In this document: in pieces, positions 7,833 to 17,502 of the stretch
Layout: every line of letters begins with the position of its first letter
Numbering within the stretch: the stretch's first letter is position 1
Source of the DNA: Prevotella sp.
GTDB taxonomy: Bacteria; Bacteroidota; Bacteroidia; Bacteroidales; Bacteroidaceae
Length of the DNA: 32,420 nucleotides
Direction: 5' to 3'
Assembly (NCBI GenBank): GCA_017458195.1
Contig: JAFTGI010000101.1
Span: 1-32,420, forward strand
Notes under the pieces: generated by a model
The model's input: the letters and a program-made list of their open reading frames with translations, nothing else
What the model was told of the DNA's origin: nothing
Database searches by the model: none
Program-made: the position numbers and the translations under genes

Positions 7833-10280
7833 CTAACGCAGTTCAGCGCCCAACTGTTTCTTAAGGTTTGCAATAAGCTTTTGCATCACGGCGTCTATCT
7901 GCTTGTCGTTCATCGTGCGCTCAGTGTCCTGCAGGATGAAATTAACGGCATACGACTTCTTGCCAGCGGGCAGTTTATCGCCTTCGTAGACGTCGAAGAG
8001 CTCAACTTTCTTCAGAAGTTTCTTCTCCGTCTGACGGGCAATCTGCTCAACTTGGGCAAACTCAACGTCCTTGTCGATAAGCAGTGCCAAGTCGCGACTG
8101 ACGGCCGGCTGCTTCGATATTTCCGTGTAGAGAATCTCGTTCTTGCGTGTGGCCTTCATCAGCTGTGTCCAGTTGAGTTCTGCAAAGTAGACGGGCTGCT
8201 GCAGATCGAACTGCTTGAGCAACTTTTTCGACAGAACGCCCATCTCAATAAGCTTCTTGCCGCCGCGGTTCTCAATCTGGATGCCGGCCGAGAAAGCGGG
8301 ATTTTCCGATTTCTTCGTGACAGTAGCACCCTGCTTCAGTCCGATGCGACTGAGTATGTTCTGCACGTAGGCACTCAATTCAAAATAGGTGGCGTCCTCA
8401 TTAGGATGAGCCCATGAGCCCTCAACGCGTTTGCCGGTCACCCACAGACCGAGGAAATTCTCCTCCTTGTAGGCCTGCATGGGATTGTTGTCATTTTGCT
8501 TCTCTGGATCGAAGAAATAGCAATTGCCGAACTCGAAGAAACGGAGATTCGGAGCCTTGCGCTTCACGTTGTATTCCACACTTTCCAGTCCTCCGTAGAG
8601 CAATGTCTGCCGCATCACGCCGAGGTCTTGCGACAGGGGGTTCATGATGCGAACCACGTCCTGTTTGTCGTCGTAATACGACGACTTACTCAACGAATTG
8701 TTCAGGATTTCATTGAAGCCCGCACCCACCAGCTGCTCACTTACGAGGTTCTGCAGCTTGTGCTTGCGGTCCTCGTCGCCCTTGATGACGAGACTCGACT
8801 TAAGCTGCGTGGGGATTTCCACATTATTATAGCCATAGATGCGCAGGACGTCCTCCACCACGTCACACGGACGGGTGACGTCAACGCGATAAGCAGGCAC
8901 ATCAAGTACCAGTCCTTCAGCCGTCTCGCTCATGACCTCCATGTCGAGTGTCTGACAGATGCTCTTAATAGTTTCGGCCGGTATTTCTTTACCTATCAGA
9001 CTGTTAACATATTCGTATGAAAGTTCAACACGAGCATTCTCAATCTTCTCGGGATAGACGTCGCATATCTCCATGGCAATCTTGCCGCCGGCCAGCTCCT
9101 TGCAGAGCAGTGCGGCCTGCTTCAGCGCATAGATGACGCCATTGGGATCAATGCCACGCTCAAAGCGGAACGAGGCATCGGTCGAAAGGCCATGGCGACG
9201 GGCCGACTTGCGAATCCACGTGGGATGGAAATAGGCCGACTCGAGCACCACGTTGCGGGTTGTCTCATAGGTGCCGCTACCCTTTCCGCCAAACACGCCG
9301 GCGATGCACATCGGCTCCTCGGCGTTGCAGATGGCCAGGTCGCGGTCGCTGAGTTTGTGCTCCACGCCGTCAAGCGTGACAAACGGCGTGCCCTCGGGCA
9401 TCGTCTTCACCACGATCTTATGTCCCTTCACCATGTCCGCGTCAAAACAATGCAGCGGCTGACCATAAGCATGCATCACGTAGTTTGTGATGTCAACAAT
9501 ATTATTGATGGGACGCAGGCCTATCGTGTTAAGCTTCGTTTTCAGCCATTCCGGTGATTCCTTCACCTCGCAGTCAGTTATGCTCACGCATGCATAACGC
9601 CGGCAAGCCTCGGTATTCTCGATGACCACCTCGACGGGCAGGTCGTGATTGTCCACACGGAAAGTCTCATCCGTCGGACGATGCAGGCAAGTATCATGCC
9701 CGTTGCGCTTCAGCCACGCATAAAGATCGCGGGCCACGCCCCAGTGCGACAGGGCATCGGCGCGGTTGGCCGTGATGTCAACCTCGATAAGCCAGTCGCT
9801 CTCCAAATGGAAATACTCTGCAGCCGTCATGCCCACCGGCGTATCCTCCGGCAGCACCATGATGCCATCGTGGCTATTACCGACGCCAATCTCGTCCTCG
9901 GCACAAATCATGCCGCACGACTCCACGCCACGCAGCTTCGACTTCTTGATGACAAACTCCTTGTCGCCATCGTAGAGCACACAGCCCAGGTCAGCCACAA
10001 TCACTTTCTGTCCGGCAGCCACGTTGGGGGCACCGCAGACAATCTGCGAAGGAGCGCCCTTACCCAGGTCAACCGTTGTCACATGCAGGTGGTCACTGTC
10101 AGGATGGGCCTCGCACGTCAGGACCTTTCCGACGTAGAGACCTTTCAATCCACCGCGAATCGACTGCACTTCCTCAAGAGCGTCAACTTCGAGGCCGGTG
10201 GAAGTCAATGCATCGCATACTTCCTGCGGTGAAAGGTTGAAGTCGACGTATTCTTTAAGCCACTTATAAGAAATATTCAT
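7833..10280 (-). CDS. pheT: Phenylalanyl-tRNA synthetase beta subunit
   Basis: Beta chain of the alpha2-beta2 enzyme that charges tRNA-Phe. It is full length at 815 residues. Domains in order: N-terminal [20 protein letters not shown], tRNA-binding EMAP-like domain (about 40-155, with [15 protein letters not shown] and IVCGAPNV), B3/B4 editing domain (about 210-370), B5 domain (about 400-475), core beta domain, and C-terminal ferredoxin-fold anticodon-binding domain (about 720-815, [20 protein letters not shown]). The alpha subunit gene is not in this window. It has its own promoter and is followed at 43 bp by yebC. Confidence 0.97.
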   Translation of the reverse strand: MNISYKWLKEYVDFNLSPQEVCDALTSTGLEVDALEEVQSIRGGLKGLYVGKVLTCEAHPDSDHLHVTTVDLGKGAPSQIVCGAPNVAAGQKVIVADLGCVLYDGDKEFVIKKSKLRGVESCGMICAEDEIGVGNSHDGIMVLPEDTPVGMTAAEYFHLESDWLIEVDITANRADALSHWGVARDLYAWLKRNGHDTCLHRPTDETFRVDNHDLPVEVVIENTEACRRYACVSITDCEVKESPEWLKTKLNTIGLRPINNIVDITNYVMHAYGQPLHCFDADMVKGHKIVVKTMPEGTPFVTLDGVEHKLSDRDLAICNAEEPMCIAGVFGGKGSGTYETTRNVVLESAYFHPTWIRKSARRHGLSTDASFRFERGIDPNGVIYALKQAALLCKELAGGKIAMEICDVYPEKIENARVELSYEYVNSLIGKEIPAETIKSICQTLDMEVMSETAEGLVLDVPAYRVDVTRPCDVVEDVLRIYGYNNVEIPTQLKSSLVIKGDEDRKHKLQNLVSEQLVGAGFNEILNNSLSKSSYYDDKQDVVRIMNPLSQDLGVMRQTLLYGGLESVEYNVKRKAPNLRFFEFGNCYFFDPEKQNDNNPMQAYKEENFLGLWVTGKRVEGSWAHPNEDATYFELSAYVQNILSRIGLKQGATVTKKSENPAFSAGIQIENRGGKKLIEMGVLSKKLLKQFDLQQPVYFAELNWTQLMKATRKNEILYTEISKQPAVSRDLALLIDKDVEFAQVEQIARQTEKKLLKKVELFDVYEGDKLPAGKKSYAVNFILQDTERTMNDKQIDAVMQKLIANLKKQLGAELR

Positions 10281-10316
10281 TCCTGAAACTATAGTTTAAA
10301 AATTCGAATTCGGCTG

Positions 10317-10347
10317 CAAAGTTACAAAAAAAAATCTAATGCTCCAA
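10317..10347 (-). promoter_or_regulatory. pheT promoter
   Basis: On the minus strand, TTG (10347-10345), exactly 20 bp, then TAACTTTG (10324-10317), 36 bp before the pheT ATG. It separates pheT from apbE although both lie on the same strand. Confidence 0.72.
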
Positions 10348-10351
10348 ATTT

Positions 10352-11185
10352 TCAGGTAGTATAGTCATGGAAAACAGGAAATGTTCCCTTGACGGCAAAA
10401 CGCTCCATGAGTTGCTGACGCTGGACGTCATCAGCCAGGAAAAGGCTGGTGGACAGCACCTCGCCCTCAATACCATTCGCAGTTACGACGGACACAGCCC
10501 TCCGACCTTCGGCATATTGCCCCGTCTGCGGATGAATGATATGGCGCCGCTCGGGAGTGTCATTGCCTGAAGTCGTCAGACACTCGTTGTGAAGGGTCAC
10601 CTGTTCTTCGCCAGCCGTCACGGTCCAACCGCTGCCGAGTGCGAAATGGTCGCCTAAAGCCATGATACTGCTTCGCCCGAGGCTGACAAGGGCATCGGCA
10701 ATGCCGTGCTCGCCCAGCAGATGGCGGATATTCTCGAGTGCATAGCCTTTCAGGAAACCGGAAAGATTAAGACGAAGCCCATCGCGAAGGAAGCGCACGT
10801 CACCCAGATCGCCAACCATCAAGCTGTCGATGGCTGGCCGCTCAGAATCCGGCGAACTGTCGAAGGCGATGTCAAAAAGCCCGTCGGTCAGCCGATGGTA
10901 TTCCTTGCACATGCGCAGCATGATCATCAGTTCCTCGTCGACGACGACCGGATGGGCAGCAGCCTCGCGGTTGACCTTGGCGAGCTGACTCCGCTCATCA
11001 AAACAATTGGCCAGACCCTCGACATAATCAAGGGCCTGGCGAATATCACTGACGACAGCCATGAAAGCCTGCTCGTCGAGCTGCGCCACAAGCATCAGGT
11101 CGGCACGCGTGTGGAGAGTCTGAAACCATGCATAGCACTGATTGCGGCCGTCAGCTCCGACTCGAAAGATGTGAACAGTTTCCAA
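10352..11185 (-). CDS. ApbE-like FAD:protein FMN transferase
   Basis: ApbE enzymes transfer FMN from FAD to threonine residues of redox proteins. Visible family features are YHRLTDGLFDIAF, LRLNLSGFLKGYALENIRHL, ADALVSLGRSSIMALGD, and the C-terminal TTSGND, HIIHPQTGQ and EVLSTSLFL, where the more common D in a DxLSTA motif is E. The start is uncertain: the frame is open into the preceding gene, and a TTG at 11185 gives 277 residues beginning LETVHIFRVGADGRNQCYAW. No signal peptide or lipobox is seen, although many family members have one. It is the last gene of the oxidoreductase cluster, starting 20 bp after it, and may serve exported flavoproteins. Confidence 0.78.
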   Translation of the reverse strand: METVHIFRVGADGRNQCYAWFQTLHTRADLMLVAQLDEQAFMAVVSDIRQALDYVEGLANCFDERSQLAKVNREAAAHPVVVDEELMIMLRMCKEYHRLTDGLFDIAFDSSPDSERPAIDSLMVGDLGDVRFLRDGLRLNLSGFLKGYALENIRHLLGEHGIADALVSLGRSSIMALGDHFALGSGWTVTAGEEQVTLHNECLTTSGNDTPERRHIIHPQTGQYAEGRRAVSVVTANGIEGEVLSTSLFLADDVQRQQLMERFAVKGTFPVFHDYTT

Positions 11186-11204
11186 GGCGTTATGATGCAG
11201 GAAA

Positions 11205-12632
11205 TTACAATTTGTAGAACTCCTCCCAGCCACGGCGCGGGGGCAGTCCGGTGAGCAGGGCATTGGCAAAATCGTTGTTCGTGAACCGCTTCGTCTTCGT
11301 GTCGAACAGAAGTTGGGCATTGAGTCGCTGGGCAATCACGCCGAGGCAGAACACCTGGCTGAGCACACCGTTGACTTCGAAGGGCGAGCGGGTCTTCTCG
11401 CGACCCATACAAGCCAGCAGGAAGTTCTCGTAGTGGTTCGAGGGGCTGGCCGGCACTTCCGGCAGTTTCGACTTCATGGCCTCAGCCTTCTCACGCGGAA
11501 TGATCTCGAGCGTCGAACCATGGCTGCCACCCTTGAAGGTAAGCGTCTTTGAATAGATAATCTTGCCGGGATTGAGTTCCATCTTAGGCGTCTCTCCCTG
11601 GTTTGTGGCAGGGATGTTGGGGTTATATTCCGACGTGCCATAGCCTTCGGGCAACGGCGGCAGGTTGTCTATTCCGTCGTACCAGGTGATGTCGCAGGGA
11701 GGCATTCCCTTGCGGGCTGCAAAGCGGAACAGTATGGTCGATGAATAAGGATAAAAGAAGTCGTTGTGGCCCTTACTGTACTTCATTGACACCTCATAAG
11801 GCAAGCCCAGACGCAGGAACTCATGAACCGTATCGAGAATATGGGCTCCCCAGTCGCCGAGAGCTCCCATGCCGAACTCATACCAGCTGCGCCAGTTGCC
11901 CTGATGATACTTTTCTGAGTAGTCGCGCCATCCGCAGGCCCCGAGCCAAGTGTTCCAGTCGATGCCCGTAGGCAAGGTCTCGTCGCCGCCCGGCATCTTC
12001 AGCATATTGCTGTCGTAGGGATGCCAGCGGCGCCAGTTATTCATGTGAGCCGTCACGGCGGTGACATCCTTGATGATGCCGGCCTGCTGCCAAGCCTTAA
12101 ACTGGAAATAGTTGGCCTCCGAATGTCCCTGGTTGCCCACCTGGGTGGCCAGCTCCGGGTGGCGCCTGGCATTGGCCATGAGCAGCTCGGCCTCCTGGAA
12201 AGTCCGGCAGAGGGGTTTTTCCACGTAGACATGCTTGCCCTGCGACAGCGCCAGCATGGCTATGGGGAAATGCATGTGGTCAGGCACGGCAGCCAGCACG
12301 GCCTCGAAGTCGTTGCCTGCCTTGTCGAACAGCTCGCGGAAATCACGGAAGCGGCGCACACCGGGATGGCTGGTCAGCACCTTCTCGCACTGTTTGCCGT
12401 CGAGGTCGACATCGCATAGCGCCACGACCTCAACCATCCCAGTCTTTTCAAATTGCTCAATGTCGTAGGCGCCCTGATTGCCGATGCCAATGCAGGCCAC
12501 CTTCACTTTATCGCCCCTGACGGCAGCCCATTCCTTTGAGGTGAGCATGTGTGCAAAGCCGTCACTGGGCATCAGGGCCAGACCTGCGGCCGAGGCGCCC
12601 ATTTTCTTCAGAAACTCTCTCCTGGTAGTCAT
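11205..12632 (-). CDS. Secreted-type Gfo/Idh/MocA oxidoreductase (475 residues)
   Basis: NAD(P)-dependent oxidoreductase family acting mainly on sugars and their derivatives. The N-terminus MTTRREFLKKMGASAAGLAL is a twin-arginine-like signal. The Rossmann domain starts at about residue 42 (KVKVACIGIGNQGAYDI, GxGxxG variant), with the conserved VYVEKPLCRTFQEAE lysine motif near 135-150. The long C-terminal domain contains MNNWRRWHPYD and GDWGAHILDTVHEF, as in the larger Bacteroidetes exported members. The substrate is unknown. It follows the small membrane protein gene by 18 bp in a unit with another Gfo/Idh/MocA gene. Confidence 0.88.
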   Translation of the reverse strand: MTTRREFLKKMGASAAGLALMPSDGFAHMLTSKEWAAVRGDKVKVACIGIGNQGAYDIEQFEKTGMVEVVALCDVDLDGKQCEKVLTSHPGVRRFRDFRELFDKAGNDFEAVLAAVPDHMHFPIAMLALSQGKHVYVEKPLCRTFQEAELLMANARRHPELATQVGNQGHSEANYFQFKAWQQAGIIKDVTAVTAHMNNWRRWHPYDSNMLKMPGGDETLPTGIDWNTWLGACGWRDYSEKYHQGNWRSWYEFGMGALGDWGAHILDTVHEFLRLGLPYEVSMKYSKGHNDFFYPYSSTILFRFAARKGMPPCDITWYDGIDNLPPLPEGYGTSEYNPNIPATNQGETPKMELNPGKIIYSKTLTFKGGSHGSTLEIIPREKAEAMKSKLPEVPASPSNHYENFLLACMGREKTRSPFEVNGVLSQVFCLGVIAQRLNAQLLFDTKTKRFTNNDFANALLTGLPPRRGWEEFYKL

Positions 12633-12650
12633 TATTATATATGAGATAAA

Positions 12651-12893
12651 TTATTTCTGTTTTTTCCTGCCCAGACTGAGCAGCATCCACAGCAGCAGGC
12701 GCAGGATGGTCCATACGCCATAGAGCACGGCAGCAAACACCAGCGTGAAGCCGATCGAGGTGTAAAGCTCACTCCACTGTCCATTGTACTTCAGGATAGC
12801 ATGGACATTGGTCAGAATGGCCAGACAGACGCAGACCGCGATGCTGACCAGTTCAATCTTCTGCCTACGGGCCGTAATCTTGATGTCTTTCAT
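12651..12893 (-). CDS. Small two-helix membrane protein, unknown function
   Basis: 80 residues with a basic N-terminus (MKDIKITARRQKIELVSIAV), two hydrophobic helices (about 15-34 and 46-73) and a basic tail (LGRKKQK). Its ATG overlaps the TGA of the upstream oxidoreductase gene by four bases (ATGA), showing tight coupling. It stands between two secreted-type oxidoreductase genes, so a link to that system is plausible but unproved. I do not recognise a named family. Confidence 0.8.
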   Translation of the reverse strand: MKDIKITARRQKIELVSIAVCVCLAILTNVHAILKYNGQWSELYTSIGFTLVFAAVLYGVWTILRLLLWMLLSLGRKKQK

Positions 12894-14182
12894 GCGATAG
12901 TCTGTTTTTGGGTGTGATAGACGTCATAGTCAATCTTATACTCCTCGGGGAACGACAGGATCTCGCCGCGCTCAATGGCCTCATGGCCCCATAGGCAGAG
13001 CAGCGAGGCGTAGTAGCCTTCCTCGGCTATGCGCTCCGGCTGACGGCCCGTGGCCACAGCCTCGACGAAGGCCTCGGTGAGCAGCGACGTACCGTCGCCG
13101 TCAGGAACCTTCCCAAGGATGAATTCCCCATGGTTCTCGAAGGCCGTCTCGGGGGCCCAACTTGTGCCGGCGAGGGGCTGTTCGCCGAACAGGCTTATCT
13201 CCCAGTCTGTAATGAGCTGCAGGAAAGCCGGTGCTGGCGGAATATCCTCAAAGTAGTATTTGCCGCGTTCAGGTTCCACCGTGCCCAGCGACCCGAGGAT
13301 CTGCTCCTCCAGACCGTAGAACTTGTTGGCAATGTCGGAGGCATAGGTCATCTGCTCGCCACCAGGGAAGACATAGATGCAGTTCAGGTTGTCGTAGACT
13401 TCGCGGCCGTCCTTCCAATAGGTGATGGCCCCGTGGCCCATCACGCGTTCGGGCAGTTGCCCCATGGCCCATGTGCCTACCTGCAGCTGGTGGCAGGCCA
13501 GTTCGGTCATCAGGCCCTTCGACGACTCGCGATAGAGGCGCCAATTGATCTGTCGCTCCAGTTCGGGGCTTGGCACGTCGCGCCGCCAGTCGCCGTTGCG
13601 GTTCCAGTAGGCATGCACGGCCGTAATCTGTCCGAACATGCCCGAGTGCACCATCTCCATGGCACGGATATAGCGCGGGTCGAACAGCCGCTGCTGGCCT
13701 GAGAAGAAGATACATCCCGTCTCCAGGTGCTTCTCGTACATACGGAAGCATTCCTCCATGGTGTAGCCTATCGACTTCTCGCAGTAGACGTGCTTGCCGG
13801 CGTCCATCGCGTCCATGGCGATTTGGAAGTGGGTGTTCAGCGGTGTGGCGATGATGACGCCCTGGATGGTCTTATCCTCAAGCAGCCGGCGATAGTCCTT
13901 GTAGGTGCGGGCGCCGGGCACGATGGCCAGGGCAGCGTCGAGCGACGGCTGATAGATGTCGGCCAGGGCCACAATCTCTGCCTTGGGATTCTGTGCCAGG
14001 AAAGAGAGCAGAAACTGACCGCGCGAGCCGGGGCCGATGATGCCGAGGCGCACACGCTCGCCCGCAGTTTCCTCGACTTCAGAGAAAGCAGACAGCCACG
14101 GCGTCGAGGCGGCCAGCGCACCGATACCAAGCGAGCCAAGCCCTTTCAGGAAGGCTCTGCGATCCATGGTGTTCTTGTCCAT
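12890..14182 (-). CDS. Secreted-type Gfo/Idh/MocA oxidoreductase (430 residues)
   Basis: Has a twin-arginine-like signal (MDRRAFLKGLGSLGIGALAA). The nucleotide-binding domain starts at about residue 43 (RVRLGIIGPGSRGQFLL), with HVYCEKSIGYTMEECF where the usual EKP motif reads EKS. The second half carries YWNRNGDWRRDVP and ELACHQLQVGTWAMG, the catalytic-domain region containing the conserved His. It is the first gene of a four-gene unit with its own promoter box. The substrate is unknown; two such enzymes with different active-site neighbourhoods may act in sequence or on related sugars. ATG 14182 is used; M6 is an alternative. Confidence 0.88.
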   Translation of the reverse strand: MDKNTMDRRAFLKGLGSLGIGALAASTPWLSAFSEVEETAGERVRLGIIGPGSRGQFLLSFLAQNPKAEIVALADIYQPSLDAALAIVPGARTYKDYRRLLEDKTIQGVIIATPLNTHFQIAMDAMDAGKHVYCEKSIGYTMEECFRMYEKHLETGCIFFSGQQRLFDPRYIRAMEMVHSGMFGQITAVHAYWNRNGDWRRDVPSPELERQINWRLYRESSKGLMTELACHQLQVGTWAMGQLPERVMGHGAITYWKDGREVYDNLNCIYVFPGGEQMTYASDIANKFYGLEEQILGSLGTVEPERGKYYFEDIPPAPAFLQLITDWEISLFGEQPLAGTSWAPETAFENHGEFILGKVPDGDGTSLLTEAFVEAVATGRQPERIAEEGYYASLLCLWGHEAIERGEILSFPEEYKIDYDVYHTQKQTIA

Positions 14183-14207
14183 TATTACTACTTTAGTTTT
14201 GCATTTG

Positions 14208-14215
14208 CAAAGTTA
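14208..14215 (-). promoter_or_regulatory. -7 promoter box of the oxidoreductase cluster
   Basis: TAACTTTG on the minus strand, 25 bp before the ATG at 14182. The nearest upstream TTG is at only 16-bp spacing, so the -33 element is doubtful. Confidence 0.5.
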
Positions 14216-14273
14216 TTGAAAAACTGTGAGACAAGACCACATGTTAAGTCTTTTTGCGAGGTTTTTACATTTA

Positions 14274-15353
14274 TTATATAGTTATCTCGGCTGAACCATA
14301 GCAGCGATGATGGTCGGCATCATAGACTACGCAGAACTGTCCGGGCGCGACGCCGTGGATCGGGTCGGCGGAATGGACGATGTAGGCCCCCTGCCCCACC
14401 GGTTCCAGCGTGGCGCGATGGAACTCAGGCGTATGGCGGATCTTAAACGTAATCTTCTCCTCGGGCAGGTGCCCGTTGATGCTGTGGAAATGATGAACGG
14501 GGAAATCCTGCTTATAGGCCGTTGCAGGATCGTAGCCATGTGAGACGTAGAGAAGATTTTGCTCTACATCCTTCTTGACGATGAACCAAGGACCGCCGCC
14601 GAAGCCGAGGCCCTTGCGCTGGCCGATGGTGTAGAACCAGTGGCCGCGGTGCTGTCCGATCTTGCGCCCCGTCTCCATTTCCACCACGTCGCCCGGCTGT
14701 TCACCAAGAAAGCGCCGCACATACTCCGTATAGTCGATCTTGCCGAGGAAGCAGATGCCCTGCGAATCCTTGCGGCGGGCATTCACCAAATGCTCGCGCT
14801 CAGCAATTTGCCGCACCTCGTCTTTCATGTAATGCCCGATGGGAAAGATGGCTTTCCTGAGCTGCCAGTCGTAAATCTGAGCCAGGAAGTCGGTCTGGTC
14901 CTTCACAGGATCGGGGCTGGTCGTAAGCCATTTGGTGCTGTTTGCGTCGACCTCTGTTTGCGCATAATGGCCTGTGGCTATAAGGTCGTAGTCGCGGCCG
15001 CGCTTTGCATCGAATGCACCGAACTTGATGAGCCGGTTGCACATCACGTCGGGGTTGGGAGTCTCGCCGGCCCGCACCTTGTCCATCGTGTAGCGCGTCA
15101 CCTGGTCCCAGTAATCGCGGTGGCAGTCGACCACCTCCAAGCGGCAGCCATACTTGCGCGCCACGGCCGTTGCCATCTCCATGTCCTCCTCCATGGAGCA
15201 GTCCCACTCGTCCTTGTCGTCGGAGCCAATCTTAATATAGAAACAGTCGGGCGACAGGCCGTGGCTGGCCAGTTCATGCACAACCACGGCACTGTCGACA
15301 CCGCCCGACAGAAGCACTGCGATACGTTTATCTCTCAGGTCTTCGTATTTCAT
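14274..15353 (-). CDS. mnmA: tRNA-specific 2-thiouridylase MnmA
   Basis: Thiolates U34 of tRNA-Lys, -Glu and -Gln in an ATP-dependent reaction. 359 residues. The PP-loop SGGVDS is at about 16-21; the first catalytic cysteine is in NPDVMCNRLIKFGAF (about residue 105); the second, persulfide-bearing cysteine is in KDSQGICFLG. The tRNA-contact motif TIGQRKGLGFGGG and the C-terminal beta-barrel domains are present. It follows the SPFH gene by 4 bp, so it is probably the last gene of that unit. Confidence 0.96.
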   Translation of the reverse strand: MKYEDLRDKRIAVLLSGGVDSAVVVHELASHGLSPDCFYIKIGSDDKDEWDCSMEEDMEMATAVARKYGCRLEVVDCHRDYWDQVTRYTMDKVRAGETPNPDVMCNRLIKFGAFDAKRGRDYDLIATGHYAQTEVDANSTKWLTTSPDPVKDQTDFLAQIYDWQLRKAIFPIGHYMKDEVRQIAEREHLVNARRKDSQGICFLGKIDYTEYVRRFLGEQPGDVVEMETGRKIGQHRGHWFYTIGQRKGLGFGGGPWFIVKKDVEQNLLYVSHGYDPATAYKQDFPVHHFHSINGHLPEEKITFKIRHTPEFHRATLEPVGQGAYIVHSADPIHGVAPGQFCVVYDADHHRCYGSAEITI

Positions 15354-15357
15354 AGGT

Positions 15358-16311
15358 TTATTCGGCCTTGAACAGCTCCTTGATACCGCCGATGGAGCCG
15401 AGCAGGTTGGTGGCCTCGTAAGGCAGATAGACGGTCTTGGTCTTGTCGCCCTGAGCCAGGTCTTCCATCATCTGGATATACTTCTGGGCAAGCAGGTAGT
15501 TGGCAGGGTTGGTCGACTTGCCGACAGCCTGGGTGATGAGCTCGATGGCCTTTGCCTCGGCCTCAGCCTTGCGGATGCGGGCCTGGGCCTCACCTTCTGC
15601 CATGAGGATGGCCTGCTGCTTGTTAGCCTCGGCGCGGTTGATCATGGCAGTCTTTTCACCTTCGGAAGCCAGGATTTCTGCAGCCTTCTCACCTTCTGAG
15701 GTCAGGATCTGTGCACGCTTGTTACGCTCGGCCTGCATCTGCTTCTCCATGGCGTTAAGCACGGTGGCCGGCGGCGTGATGTCCTGCAGTTCTACGCGGT
15801 TCACCTTGACGCCCCACTTGTCGGTAGCATCGTCGAGCACGGCGCGCAACTTGGTGTTGATGGTGTCGCGCGAGGTCAGCGTCTCGTCGAGCTCCAGCTC
15901 ACCGATGATGTTACGCAGCGTGGTCTGGGTCAGCTTCTCGATGGCGTTGGGCAGGTTGTTGATTTCGTACGTAGCCTTGAAAGGATCCATGATCTGGAAG
16001 TAGAGCAGGGCGTTGATTTCGGTCTGCACGTTGTCCTTGGTGATCACGTTCTGCTTAGGGAAGTCGTAGACCTGTTCGCGCAGGTCGATCGAGTTTGAGT
16101 AGACGTAGCGCCCATGCTTGAGCACGACGATGTTCTTGGCCTTGTCGATGAAGGGAATGATGATGTTGATACCGGGCTTCAGCGTGGCATGATAGCGGCC
16201 GAGACGCTCAATGATTTTGGTCTCCGACTGGGGAATGATGACCAGTGCCATCTTGGCGAAGATGACGACGAGTAGCACGATGGCTAAAAGAAAATACATA
16301 GTAATGTCCAT
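15358..16311 (-). CDS. SPFH/stomatin-like membrane protein (QmcA type)
   Basis: 317 residues: one N-terminal membrane helix (about 3-25, MYFLLAIVLLVVIFAKMALV), an SPFH/PHB domain (about 26-190, IIERLGRYHATLKPGINIII), and an Ala/Glu-rich coiled coil (about 190-260, with repeated SEGEKAAEILASEGEKTA patterns). Such proteins oligomerise in membranes and scaffold or protect other membrane proteins. It follows the NfeD gene by 11 bp, the classic partner arrangement (NfeD plus stomatin). Confidence 0.92.
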   Translation of the reverse strand: MDITMYFLLAIVLLVVIFAKMALVIIPQSETKIIERLGRYHATLKPGINIIIPFIDKAKNIVVLKHGRYVYSNSIDLREQVYDFPKQNVITKDNVQTEINALLYFQIMDPFKATYEINNLPNAIEKLTQTTLRNIIGELELDETLTSRDTINTKLRAVLDDATDKWGVKVNRVELQDITPPATVLNAMEKQMQAERNKRAQILTSEGEKAAEILASEGEKTAMINRAEANKQQAILMAEGEAQARIRKAEAEAKAIELITQAVGKSTNPANYLLAQKYIQMMEDLAQGDKTKTVYLPYEATNLLGSIGGIKELFKAE

Positions 16312-16322
16312 AATGGTATTAA

Positions 16323-16778
16323 TTAAGAATTGTGAATTGTCTCAACGGTGATGATGATGCTCTCGCGTCCGACGACGCGCACGTGGGTGCCGACAGGGAT
16401 GTCGTTAGGCTCGTTGGTGATGGCCTTCCAGTCGTCGCCTCCGATGGCCACGCGACCGAAGCCGTCGGCCTTGACGGTCTCGCTGACGAAGCCCGTCTGC
16501 CCCAGCAGGGCATCGGCATTGCTGACACGGTCCTCGTCGGCGCGGTGCAGATAGCGCAGGGCGAAGGGGCGCACCTGGAAGATGCTGAAAGCAGTGACCA
16601 CGGCGAAGACGGCCAGCTGGACGTAGAAGTTGGCGAAGGGCGACACGATAGCCGCTCCGCAAGCACCGATGGCAAAGCAGATGATGAAGAAATCGCCCGA
16701 GCTGAGCTCGAGAATCAGGCCCAGTATGGCAATGACGGCCCATACCTGCCACATGTTTGCTGCTAAATACTCAATCAT
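16323..16778 (-). CDS. NfeD-family membrane protein
   Basis: 151 residues with three or so hydrophobic segments in the first 75 (MWQVWAVIAILGLILELSSG, DFFIICFAIGACGAAIV, and VQLAVFAVVTAFSIFQV), then a soluble OB-fold domain (about 85-150, ALLGQTGFVSETVKADGFGR and VRVVGRESIIITVE). It is the short NfeD form without a protease domain. Its downstream neighbour is its usual SPFH partner. The upstream gap of 36 bp is A/T-rich with no clear promoter, so transcription probably comes from the HTH gene. Confidence 0.9.
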   Translation of the reverse strand: MIEYLAANMWQVWAVIAILGLILELSSGDFFIICFAIGACGAAIVSPFANFYVQLAVFAVVTAFSIFQVRPFALRYLHRADEDRVSNADALLGQTGFVSETVKADGFGRVAIGGDDWKAITNEPNDIPVGTHVRVVGRESIIITVETIHNS

Positions 16779-16814
16779 ATTCTTTCACTTTTACATTATT
16801 TCATTCTCACATTC

Positions 16815-17498
16815 TTACATTTTTATAATAAACTCGTCCCAGTCGCGGGTGGAGCCCTTGCGGCCGAACACCTTGTGATAGAGGCGGCTGCGGGTCGAGG
16901 CGACGCTCTCCTTCGAGTGGGCGGTCAGGGTGGCGATGTCCTTCGGTTGCACGCGCACCTTTATTAAAAGGCAGACGCGGAGATCCTGCTCGCTCATGGG
17001 ATAGAGACTGTAGAGCTTCGACGTAAAACCTGTATAGACCTGATTGACCAGCTCGGTCAGCTGCTGCCAGTCCTCCTCGCTCATGGGGCGCCCCTCGTTC
17101 ATCAGACGTTTCAGTTTCAGATAGATGGCGGAGCCCATCAGGGTCGCCTCAGCCTGCTCACGCTTCTCGCGGTCGATGATGGCCATCGTGTTGGCATAGT
17201 CGAGCCGCGCCTTCCGCTCCTCCAGCTCCAGTCTCAGCACCGAGTTCTCGTCACCCAGTTTCTGCAGCAGACTTTCGAGCTCGGCAATCTTGCTGCGGTT
17301 CTGTTCGATGCGCTCCTGACTTTTCTGCTCCTGTTCTTCCTGCATCGCGTGTACCTTGTCTAAACGCTGGCGAAGCAGCAGGATCTTGCGGCGGCTGTTC
17401 TGGATGGTCACCCAAAAGAGCACCGCGTAGGTGATCACCGAGAAGGCCAGCAAGAATGCCTCACGTCCGGTCAATATGGTCAGCACTTGTTCATTCAT
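16815..17498 (-). CDS. Membrane-tethered coiled-coil HTH regulator
   Basis: 227 residues from ATG 17498. One N-terminal membrane helix (about 13-31, EAFLLAFSVITYAVLFWVTI) is followed by a long coiled coil (about 37-120). A C-terminal LuxR-like helix-turn-helix covers about 165-212, with MSEQDLRVCLLIKVRVQPKD then IATLTAHSKESVASTRSRLY. The C-terminal part resembles Bacteroidetes regulators that usually carry N-terminal TPR repeats outside the membrane; here the TPR part is absent. It may sense through its helix or through a partner, such as the downstream NfeD/SPFH pair. The frame stays open upstream to 17903, antisense-like through the EamA gene, and is rejected. The function is inferred. Confidence 0.8.
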   Translation of the reverse strand: MNEQVLTILTGREAFLLAFSVITYAVLFWVTIQNSRRKILLLRQRLDKVHAMQEEQEQKSQERIEQNRSKIAELESLLQKLGDENSVLRLELEERKARLDYANTMAIIDREKREQAEATLMGSAIYLKLKRLMNEGRPMSEEDWQQLTELVNQVYTGFTSKLYSLYPMSEQDLRVCLLIKVRVQPKDIATLTAHSKESVASTRSRLYHKVFGRKGSTRDWDEFIIKM

Positions 17499-17502
17499 GG
17501 TG

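Noticed and set aside
14236..14258. AAGAC/GTCTT short hairpin as mnmA terminator
   Set aside because: The stem is only five pairs and the T run is on the wrong strand for mnmA.
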